From contig JARFXM010000004.1 of the NCBI GenBank assembly GCA_029532625.1, positions 682,001 to 746,000 of the forward strand: DNA of 64,000 nt, in the 5' to 3' direction. Position numbers and translations under genes: made by a program. Under the pieces are notes generated by a model, which saw only the letters and a list, made by a program, of their open reading frames with translations, was not told the DNA's origin and searched no databases. Shown here one piece after another: positions 24,366 to 33,000 of the stretch (position 1 is its first letter; each line of letters starts with the position of its first letter). This DNA comes from Lomentospora prolificans. Its lineage: Eukaryota; Ascomycota; Sordariomycetes; Microascales; Microascaceae.

Positions 24366-24857
24366 ATGGAAGCACTGTACTGGGTATTATCTTTAAGCTA
24401 TCTTTTGGGTGCATTTTGTCGAACTCAACCGTGGCACTTTACTCCACCAACATACGCCGTCCGAGAAACGCTACTCGATGTCTGCTACAGGTATGATCAG
24501 ATTCCATACCCTTCCACTTACAGACTCTTGCAAGTGTATATCCAAGGCCGAGGCTAACAACTGTCATGATTTCTAGGTGCATCTGTAGCCACGAATGCTG
24601 TCACAGTTGGGAGGGTTCTTCGCGTGACCGGAAGCAACGGAGAAGGATTTTCGGATGTCTCCCGGGAAAGAGGAAACGGTCGTTGGGACCGAGTAGTTGC
24701 GATGAAAATACAGTGGTGAACAAGAAGTTTCATGAGTTAGTATCATGTCCTTGCGCGGCATGGGTTACGCTCCTAACTTAAACTTGCCAGTCTCTACACT
24801 GATGCTACGAAAAGAACCCCATATTGGTCAGCCTCACCGTGCCGTATCCATCATTGA
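24366..24857 (+). CDS. Candidate small secreted cysteine-rich protein
   Basis: Model 24366..24490, 24577..24735, 24791..24857 gives 116 residues. Intron 1 (86 bases) has GTATGA, GCTAAC and TTCTAG; intron 2 (55 bases) has GTTAGT, CCTAAC and CCAG. The amino end MEALYWVLSLSYLLGAF is a plausible signal peptide. Beyond residue 18 there are eight cysteines, five of them clustered as CYRCICSHECC near residues 40-50, and the others near 69, 83 and 112. That pattern fits small secreted fungal proteins, but I recognise no family. Caution: exon 3 overlaps the start of a DNMT5-derived fragment, and exon 2 is also open in another frame, so the model may be accidental or chimeric. Confidence 0.35.
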
Positions 24858-25060
24858 GGTCTTATGTTGATGTCATGCTCGACAGCAGCGGGTGGGGTTT
24901 AGGGAGGAACCGGACCTCCCTGTCCACCCTCGAAAGTCGGAATGGATCCGTTCTGCCGGGTGTAGAATATTGGAGACTGGTTCGATGACCCCCACGAGGT
25001 CAATCTGGCCGTCCGGGGCGGTGATAATTGGAGACATTTATATATTCCCACAAATACCTC
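24829..25060 (+). pseudogene. Decayed fragment of the methyltransferase half of DNMT5
   Basis: Reading the plus strand in shifting frames recovers VGFREEPDLPV, then WFDDPHEVNLAVRGG. These match CVGFREEPDIPV and WFLDPHEVKLGIRDGG in the intact minus-strand ORF (about 31.14-31.32 kb). Several frameshifts and stops separate the pieces. Nucleotide similarity begins near 24829 (GGTCAGCCTCACCGT against GGTCAATCTCTCACCGT in the parent) and fades beyond about 25060. Confidence 0.75.
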
Positions 25061-25222
25061 TACCTTCGTGAAACCGCAGTGCCAGCCATCTCGGGCGATA
25101 GAATTCTCGCCTGGAGGGGGATCATAGCTAAGCGGCAACCTGGGAATCAACATACATTTGTCAGTAAGCGACACGGCTGCCTTCCGGTGACCACGCAGCC
25201 CTCTTAAGGTATGAAACGGTCC

Positions 25223-25775
25223 CTACATAATTTTCATTGGTGATGCTAATTGCTGGTACAGGAACACTTCACCGGGTGGTGCTTTGGGCAGCCTGTAATT
25301 CAGCTTGAAAGACAATCCACGCTTAATACCTGGAGCAACAGAAGGTATACGTGTAGCGCACATCCGCTTTGGAGGGTTTCCGGCAGCAGAATCATGCGCT
25401 GAGGGTTGAGTGGATGGTAGCGACAAATCCACATTGAACATTCGCCGTTCCCACCGCCGAGCTCGGATGACTTCAACAAGCAATGGTAGTTAGCGTGCGA
25501 TACTTCTCAATAAACAAAATCAAGCCGTCTTCATCGTCATCGCAGAATCCATCATACTCCTCCGAATGGCGATGAGGACGGTTAGAAGTATCGTGGCGCC
25601 TACGTTCAATCTCCTTCAAGAACAAGCAAAAGAAGGAAACCTCCTTTCCCACCATCAATTCTGGCTTCGTCCGCCTGTGTCGAGCCATGGAAAGGAAGCT
25701 TGAGGAGTATGATAGGGTGGTGAAATCGGACTCTGTTGCCTCCTCGCGGCACCACCCGGAAACCTGGCTTCGCAA
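25223..25775 (-). pseudogene. Possible frameshifted ORF pair, unknown
   Basis: Two minus-strand frames overlap by 11 bases. The first (25473-25775, 100 codons) has a Ser/Arg/Lys-rich start and an acidic EEYDGFCDDDEDG stretch. The second (25223-25483, 86 codons) is Pro/Arg-rich. A single frameshift would join them into about 180 residues. No domain was recognised and no intron fits the junction. This is either a broken small gene or chance. Confidence 0.2.
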
Positions 25776-26217
25776 AAGTCAGGGCCAAAACAGAGACGTT
25801 GGTATGGTTCTTTCTGGTGTAATTAACCTACCATGACTAGGGGCGGGGGGTTTCGTGTCTAGCACAAATCAAGTAAATCGGAGATCTCCAAGCACGAAAC
25901 GACATTGGGCCGAGGCGCCACCGACTGCTGGCGAAGAAATGAAATCAATTATTCAGAAAATAAAGATATCGACCAACCCCGGTGCATCGCGTTTCTCCTC
26001 AACCGAACCGACATCTGCAACTTGCCCACTTACTCCATTCTGGGGACCATCACTCCCTTTGCCCACCCTCTACACTCTTTGTCGCATTTCTATACAAAAA
26101 AAGGGGCTTCCTATCCCTGGCCTCAGAGCCCCCAAACTACTCCAACATGATCCGCTCTCCTATCTCTCAAAATCAGTCGACACCACCCTCTCGTTTTCCA
26201 ACCGAATTGAAGTTGCT
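25776..26217. other. 3' flank of the DNMT5/SNF2 locus
   Basis: About 440 bases between the possible frameshifted frames and the SNF2 stop codon. Open frames in plus orientation are short and unsupported. Nothing else was seen. Confidence 0.5.
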
Positions 26218-29200
26218 CTAAAAGATATTTTCGACATCTTTCGGATCGTAAGCTTTTCGTAGCAACATCGAGATCTCGTTCGGGTCTAGGATTGAGCCGA
26301 CCTCAGTACGAGCAACCATCTCCGCGCTACCTTCCTGGACTGCCGCCTCTTCACTGTGGATGGTCATCTCGTCTGTACCGGCATCCGGCTGAAGGCTTAT
26401 GTTTAGATGGTGAGCCAGAACATCAACGTCCAGTGTGTGTTTCGCCACAAGATGATAGACGTGGACATCCTTGGTTTGTAAAGGACGATAGCATCTGCCG
26501 ATGGCTTGCTTCATCACCATTTCCCATTCTTTCTGGTCTCGTTCGAAAAGTGGTCCAAGGAAGATGATGTGGTTTGCAATGGTTAGGTTACTTCCTGCGG
26601 ACTCTGGGGCCGAAAGTAGCTGAAGGAGGACGTCGCCTGTTCCCTCTTGGAAACCCTTGAGAACTTCGCTGGAGTCGCTGCCGTCTGTTCTCAATACAGC
26701 TAAGCCGTCATTTCTGAGAGCCTTGAGAGCTATACCGAGCTGCTCCTTGTAGGCGACAAAGACGAGAACCTTTTCACCATCCCCCTTGGCGGCCCTAACA
26801 AGTTCGATCATTTTTTGCAGTTTACCTCCCATTCCAAGCGACGAGATGAGATCACTACCCCGACTAGATACAAGGGCGTCTCCAGGTACAGCAAAACCGG
26901 TTAGAGGGCAGTTGCACTTGTCGACCTTGCATACCGGCAACTCAGGGGTACCATCGTCTCGGGGAGGTCCGGTATTCCTCATCGAAATAGAGCATTGCCT
27001 GCAAAGCATATGACCACAGCTGGTAAGAATATGTGCATCCTGGGGACTCTCGATTCTGGTTGTCCTGCACAGATTGCAAAGGAGCTCGGGAGCCAATGTT
27101 TCGTTAGAGCTGGACGACCACTTTCCCTCTCTTTGACACAGTGGGCATGGGCTTCCGCATCCGTTTGAGCACATATTGCAAACGACGTGTTGGCAGCTGT
27201 TGAAGGAGTTTGCCTCGACCCACGTAACATCGCATCGCCCGCACTTCACGCAGGCCCGACCATCCATATCTCTCTGAGCCAGCAAGCAAATGGATTTGAG
27301 GAACCGATGGCGCCGGATGCCATCGATGGCCTTGCCGTTGACCCCCTCGGAAACACTTTGTGAGGTAAGGATGTAGTCATCCAGGGCCTCTTCGATTCTG
27401 GTACCCCGGGTGACCTTCATCTTGCCGATGATAGGGAAGGACCCAGGGATCGCTGTACCAAAATCGTAGTGCCTGTCAGACAAGCTACCTACATTGTGTT
27501 TGAGCAATGAGGAGTTGAGGGCCTCATTGCTGTCGGCAGGGTCAACTTTTACACCAATGGCCCTATGGTGCATCCGCGCGACTTGTCGGGCGGTGACCAT
27601 TGGAGCCATTGGTGTGGCAGGCGCCCCAAATCCAGAGCGCTGCTCAATTGCATCAGCATTATACTCCTCCAAGCGTTGAGAGATTACTTGCTCGAGAACT
27701 TCACGGACTTGTTGGCGAAGGGCGGCCAGGTTGGCAAGTTGGGTGTCGTACTGGCGGCCGAGGGCGTGGTAGCAATCCCGAAGCACAAGTCGTACTTCGT
27801 AGAGGGACATGAGCCCTAATCTCTCCTCCAGCCGTGGATACCAGTCCACGATGTACGCGGTACCCGGTCCACCATCTCGCCTTTGCCAGTTGCCTGGCGA
27901 CCAGCTCTCAGCGACTTCGAAAGCGGGGTCACTTGTTGCCGTCCCCAAAAGGACGCGCCGAATCACTCCTGTGGCTTCAAGGCCGCCGAGAGCTGCCGCC
28001 CAAGGATCGCGAACCTTGTCCACGATCCCCTCTCTATACCTGTCTGCCTGGCAGAACTTTTCGTATCGCGTCCCCACGGTACTGGCCGGACCCTCATCAA
28101 CAGCATCAACCGCTTCATTTGCGTCATCGATACCAGCCTCATCATCAATTCCGGGCTGCTTTCCATTCGACTTCTCTTTGGTATTCGAAGATCTAACGCT
28201 AGCATGGATCGCCATCCACATGAGCCTGTCGAACTGAGACTTTATGGTTCGAAACAGGATTTCGAAAGCGTTTCTTGCATCCTGTTCAATTAATCCAAGA
28301 ATGTCGGACACTGTCTTCTCCTCCAAGTTGTCGAGCTCACCGATAAGGCCACACGCGTCGTGAATGGGGAGGGTGGAGAAAAGGAGCAGGGCCTTTACGG
28401 AGAGGTCGAATCTCTGTTGCTGCGTTAACTGCAAGAAGTGGCTATTTCCCCTGGGGAGATTCAGAACTGACGAGACCGCCGTGCTTCCATCCGTCGAAAG
28501 ACCAAGCGGGTCCCACCGAGCATCATATAAACACTGTTGCAGCCATATGTATCCTGCTGCGGATGTGGTCTCACTGGAAACAAAGATCACCTTCCGAATG
28601 ACTCCAAAGTGTTCGCTTACGATGGCGGGGTTTCTCGTCGTGAAGGTTTTCACGAATCTCTCGGCCTGTTCGTGTCTCTCGTGTGCAAAGGTTGCTGACT
28701 TGAGTTGGCGCAAAGCACGGTACTCTTCAGATGCTGACATGTCTGAGGCGGAGGGCCCTTCGGTGATGGGCGGCAAGTGGAGTGGCATGGCTGGCTCTTC
28801 GCGAGCAACGTGGACATTCAACAAAGAGGCCGTGTCACAGACCTTTTTCAGTGTCGAAGTCGAAGGTGTTCCAGAAACCAACCATTTGTGGCTGGCCACA
28901 GTGTTCTCCACGACTGCCTTTGTGACGGGATCGAGGAAGGTATACTCATCCACGACGACCCTAGTCCAGCTGTAAAATTCCAGCTGGGTCAGGCCGTCGT
29001 GGGCCTTCCTAGCCGCGGCGGTCACCTTGGCCTTGGCCTTTTCCCCCGCCACCATGGTCTTCTCCCCTGGGTATTTGCGGTCCTTCAAACGAGAGCTACC
29101 TGGCCGTTTTCCAGACGCAACACTTCCTGATCCTGTTTTCGGAAATTTCGACGGTTCGGCCTCCTCGCCCTCACTTTCCGATTCCAAAACGTAGTTGGTC

Positions 29201-30039
29201 CTGGTACCCTTCATGCGCCTGCTAGGTGGAACGTGATTCTCCCAAGCGCGTCGCAAGATCTGCAGGTTGTAGCGAATCGCAAGCCAACCTGCCTCTCCAA
29301 TGTCTACGAAATCGAAGGGGTCCCTCATACGCGCTTGAAGGTAGCGAATCGTACGGCAGCACGCCTTGTAAAATTGGGTGATGCTCCGCGGGTTGTCGGG
29401 TCCCATCATATTCGGTTCGCCCGAAGCATATGAGAGGACGGTCCGCGTCGTGGGAGTCAGCTTTATGGCATTGACACTCGCAAGGACGATGTCCGCCTTT
29501 ATCAACTTGCGAAGTGGTGGAAACCCCGTCCTCGCCTTCAACACAATTACCTCCCAATGCTCGCTGCCACTCTGAAGGAAGGTCTTGATCTCGTTCTCCC
29601 ACTGACCCAAGATATGATGGGGGACAATGATCAGCGTGGCTTTCAGATGCTCTAGCCCGTTACCGATCCATTCCTGCCGTTCATCGATCGACTGTTGGAC
29701 GAATTGTCGTCGAATGTCAATCAGGGCGAGGGTCACAATTGTCTTTCCGAAACCGACTTGATGGGCGAGCACCCCTCCTCGAGCCAGATTTTTCGTTACG
29801 GCCCTGCCGACAAGACGTAAGCCAATGATTGGCTCGATATATTCTTCAACCTCTACTTCGAGGAATTCCTTCCGCGATTCTTCCCTGTTGATCATCCATA
29901 CCAAAGCGTTGACCTGGTCTGGGCGAAGCGATTTGTTCGCTGGGAATGAAGTGGGGGTTATCGGATCGTCCACCGGCTCGGCAGGGAGAATAAGTCTCTC
30001 GAACGGCTGGAACTTTCCAGGAGAGTCGGACCAATTCTG
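26218..30039 (-). CDS. DNMT5: SNF2-type ATPase with RING-like zinc region: distal half of a DNMT5 gene
   Basis: Open for 1274 codons. There is no ATG at its beginning: the first in-frame ATG lies inside the ATPase domain (VWMINREES), so it is unlikely to be a free-standing gene. ATPase motifs, numbered from about 29973: LRPDQVNAL; GFGKT near residue 72 (Walker A, with HQVGFGKT in place of the usual MGLGKT); a Lys-rich linker; DEYT near 341; SGTP near 367. A second RecA lobe has VLVFVAYKEQLG and QAIGRCYRP near 1156. Between the lobes are two Cys/His clusters (about 907-1015: CVKCGRC, CPLC, CNLC, CGHMLCRQC) of RING type. In characterised DNMT5 such a domain hydrolyses ATP to drive maintenance CpG methylation. 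It follows the methyltransferase ORF in the same frame. Confidence 0.9.
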   Translation of the reverse strand, partial: QNWSDSPGKFQPFERLILPAEPVDDPITPTSFPANKSLRPDQVNALVWMINREESRKEFLEVEVEEYIEPIIGLRLVGRAVTKNLARGGVLAHQVGFGKTIVTLALIDIRRQFVQQSIDERQEWIGNGLEHLKATLIIVPHHILGQWENEIKTFLQSGSEHWEVIVLKARTGFPPLRKLIKADIVLASVNAIKLTPTTRTVLSYASGEPNMMGPDNPRSITQFYKACCRTIRYLQARMRDPFDFVDIGEAGWLAIRYNLQILRRAWENHVPPSRRMKGTRTNYVLESESEGEEAEPSKFPKTGSGSVASGKRPGSSRLKDRKYPGEKTMVAGEKAKAKVTAAARKAHDGLTQLEFYSWTRVVVDEYTFLDPVTKAVVENTVASHKWLVSGTPSTSTLKKVCDTASLLNVHVAREEPAMPLHLPPITEGPSASDMSASEEYRALRQLKSATFAHERHEQAERFVKTFTTRNPAIVSEHFGVIRKVIFVSSETTSAAGYIWLQQCLYDARWDPLGLSTDGSTAVSSVLNLPRGNSHFLQLTQQQRFDLSVKALLLFSTLPIHDACGLIGELDNLEEKTVSDILGLIEQDARNAFEILFRTIKSQFDRLMWMAIHASVRSSNTKEKSNGKQPGIDDEAGIDDANEAVDAVDEGPASTVGTRYEKFCQADRYREGIVDKVRDPWAAALGGLEATGVIRRVLLGTATSDPAFEVAESWSPGNWQRRDGGPGTAYIVDWYPRLEERLGLMSLYEVRLVLRDCYHALGRQYDTQLANLAALRQQVREVLEQVISQRLEEYNADAIEQRSGFGAPATPMAPMVTARQVARMHHRAIGVKVDPADSNEALNSSLLKHNVGSLSDRHYDFGTAIPGSFPIIGKMKVTRGTRIEEALDDYILTSQSVSEGVNGKAIDGIRRHRFLKSICLLAQRDMDGRACVKCGRCDVTWVEANSFNSCQHVVCNMCSNGCGSPCPLCQREGKWSSSSNETLAPELLCNLCRTTRIESPQDAHILTSCGHMLCRQCSISMRNTGPPRDDGTPELPVCKVDKCNCPLTGFAVPGDALVSSRGSDLISSLGMGGKLQKMIELVRAAKGDGEKVLVFVAYKEQLGIALKALRNDGLAVLRTDGSDSSEVLKGFQEGTGDVLLQLLSAPESAGSNLTIANHIIFLGPLFERDQKEWEMVMKQAIGRCYRPLQTKDVHVYHLVAKHTLDVDVLAHHLNISLQPDAGTDEMTIHSEEAAVQEGSAEMVARTEVGSILDPNEISMLLRKAYDPKDVENIF

Positions 30040-30042
30040 CTA
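30040..30042 (-). other. Single in-frame TAG dividing the DNMT5 reading frame
   Basis: On the minus strand the codons read GGT CAA GTC TAG CAG AAT TGG. Both sides are open in the same frame for more than 1200 codons. A CAG-to-TAG change (C to T at CpA) would create it. A phase-0 intron ending TAGCAG could remove it (for example 69 bases from GTCAGA, or 45 from GTTAGA), but those donors are weak and no CTAAC branch site is present. Confidence 0.9.
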
Positions 30043-33000
30043 GACTTGACCGCTTCCTAGGATTCGCCCCTCCCTTCTAACCCCATGATCCAAGCCTTCT
30101 CTGACAAGGAAGCCGGCCGCGCGGTGCATCAAGCACGCAAGGTCCATACGAATATCTAATTTGAGGTGAGACCCTCCGCCAAATGGCCTGACAAAGACCA
30201 ACAGCGGAGCCGGCCGTTGGTTGATATTTTTCTCGAACTGCTCGCAGTTGACCGCGTCCTCGATTACTTCGACCACCCTGTTTGCTTGATTCCGAATCCT
30301 GTACACTCGAGGTGTGCAAGGGACGCAGTGTTCGCAAAGATTCGGACCGAGATCTACCATTTCTTGGGAAATGGTCACTTGAGGGACGTGTCTAATAGCA
30401 AACTGCATAGATTGAAGGACAGTATCTCTATCTTGTGGGCGCGAGAGATAAAGTCTCTGGAGTTCGTCTATTAACATGCCTTCGCCGTCGTCCCACGCAT
30501 GCTGCCACAGCCTGGCGTAGAATGGACTGGAGAACGGGAAATCGACGAGAGGAATCTCGAGGTATGCCCAGGTCTCGGGTTGGCGGCACTCATTCTGCGC
30601 AACATGGCGGTTCATTCCCTCTCCCGTCCGGAGCTTGGGCAACCTGGCAATGTCGGAGATGGACTTTGGGGAGGGTCGCCTATGCTCATCGCTTATCCGA
30701 GGCTCAACCCAGTAGCCTCGGTACTCACATTTGTAATGATCTGGAGTTGACGTGCTCTCCAAGCTATCTTGGTCGTCCGACATTGACTGGACTTTGGCGG
30801 GGGGCGTTTGATTTTGCGTACGAATCTCGGCGATTGTACGTTCCCACTTCGAGACGAGAGGACGGTAGCGTGGAGGAAAGAGAAGTAAAACGTCGCGATA
30901 CTCGAAGTCGTGAAGGGCTCGATTAGACCTCGCAATAACCCAACGATCCTCGCTGCCTGGTGTCTCTTTGTGAGGATCACAGAAATGATATAGCTTTTCG
31001 CCCTCGCGGAAATAGAGAAGAGAATGGGAGACGCCGCAACGCTCAGTCAGAAGGAAATCCTTGTCCAATAGGGCAGAGACTTCGTCAAAAACTCTGCCTG
31101 TGGTTACTTGATTACCGTGGCTGTCGGTGATAGAATGGAGATCCAGCTTCAGGCTGTACAGGGCATTCCCACCGTCCCGGATTCCCAGCTTGACCTCGTG
31201 GGGGTCAAGGAACCACAGTCTCCAGTCTTTGGCACCCGGGATAATGGATGCACTCCGATTGTCGAGAGTGGCTCGCATGACAGGGATGTCCGGCTCCTCC
31301 CTAAACCCCACGCACTGCCGAGTCGTCTGCTCGACATTGAAGAGCACGGTCCAGCAGACCGTGCTCTCTTCGAGCACAATATCTACTCGAGACTGGGCAG
31401 ACTTATACCGAACGGTGAGAGATTGACCGACATGGCACTCGTCAAAGTAGTAACAAGTGTTATGACAGCTAGACTGGAAAGCATTGTGCGCGGTTCCGGA
31501 CAAGTTGACACCAAAGGCAGTAAGCGCTGGGACGCCTATACCGACACCATTCCCAGTCGTCAAGATAAACATCGGAGGGAATAGTTTCATCAGTTCCAAC
31601 TTGGTGTCAGATTCACGAGACAGAGGGCCATTAATGGTGATATCCCTGAACGCGTGCATAGGATTTCCCGCGCACCTAAAGCATCTGAATTCACCGCAAT
31701 GCATACAAAGCTTTAGGCCTCGTGCACGGTTCCGGATGCTGTATCCGTTGCAAGGGCAATAGGAACGGCCCCTCATGTACAGCTCGAGACAATCTTGGAC
31801 GGTCATGTTGGCGAAGCTAGAACTGGCCTCTCGGTACCTTTGCATGGCATCCTCAATCTCAACACTGGGCTCCACCCCGGGTCCTACAGTCATGCCATCT
31901 ATGAAGCTTCTGGCAGGAAGACGAAGACCGATATCCGTGTGTCGGCAAACCGTCGCCTCGGCAGTCAAGACGGCGATTAGGACAGCGCCAATGACAGTGG
32001 TGGTCATGGCGTTGCCTGCGAGGTCTTTCCAGTCCTTGTCAGACTCGGTAGATGGAACAAGTTTGTCTGACTCGATACCCTGGAGGCGGAGGGCCTCAGA
32101 ACCAATCAAGAGGCGTCCCTGGCTGGTGATAAAAGCAAGGCCATTGGGAGTCAAGCAGGGAGATTGCCCAACCTGGCCAGGGCTACGGTCCACGTTTTGC
32201 GAAAGATCAATAATGTGGTTCTTGAATCGGAAATCAAACATGTGCCTGCCATCAATCATCATCTTGAGGTGGGTTATGTCTAGGTGATCAGCGACACGGT
32301 TTCCCATGCCTTGGATCTGGGTTCCGTGGGCCATATCGTATGGCTTGCAGATACCACGAGCATCCAGCCGCGTGTATTGATTCGTGTTGGGAGGGATGTG
32401 GTTGATTTTGCGCTCATGCTCGTGTCGCATCTTGCACATGGTCGCCTTTATATTAGGCTCCTTTGTAGCGCCACGTTCTATGGGAATGATGCTCTCGCGC
32501 ACTGCTTTATCGCCGTAGCGATGGAGCGCGTACTGCAGGGACACTCTAGCGTCGGGTTCAGCAGCCCTGGTGAGGTCCCGCCATTTCTTAATGATGAAGC
32601 TGGCCATCTCATCACCGTAATGGCGGATGTCGATACCAACCATGTATCCTCTTCGACGAGTCTGAGGTACACCATAATCCGCCGAGTCGAAGTTCTGTAC
32701 GGCACATACATAGCCGATACGCTTGAAGTAGAAATCGCAGATTGCACTCCAGGGAGCGCTCGACACGTTTTCGAAGACGATGATTTTAGGGCGCGCTTTG
32801 TGAATGTACTTGAGTGACGCGAGGAATGTTGTTGCCGACTCGCTAGTCGCTCGTTTCGCAGCCGCTAGGAACCGTTCAATCTCTTCGGCACTGAGGAAGA
32901 AGTTGTCGGACGAGGTCCTTCCAGCCAAGTTGCGCAAAGCAGCGTTCTTCTGCGGATTGAGTGAAGAAAAGTCGACGCACGAAGATCCCACGACGACGAT

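Noticed and set aside
30040..30180. An ordinary fungal intron at the DNMT5/SNF2 junction
   Set aside because: Only weak phase-0 donors (GTCAGA, GTTAGA) and no CTAAC-type branch site; the better donor GTATGG is in the wrong phase. Kept only as an alternative.
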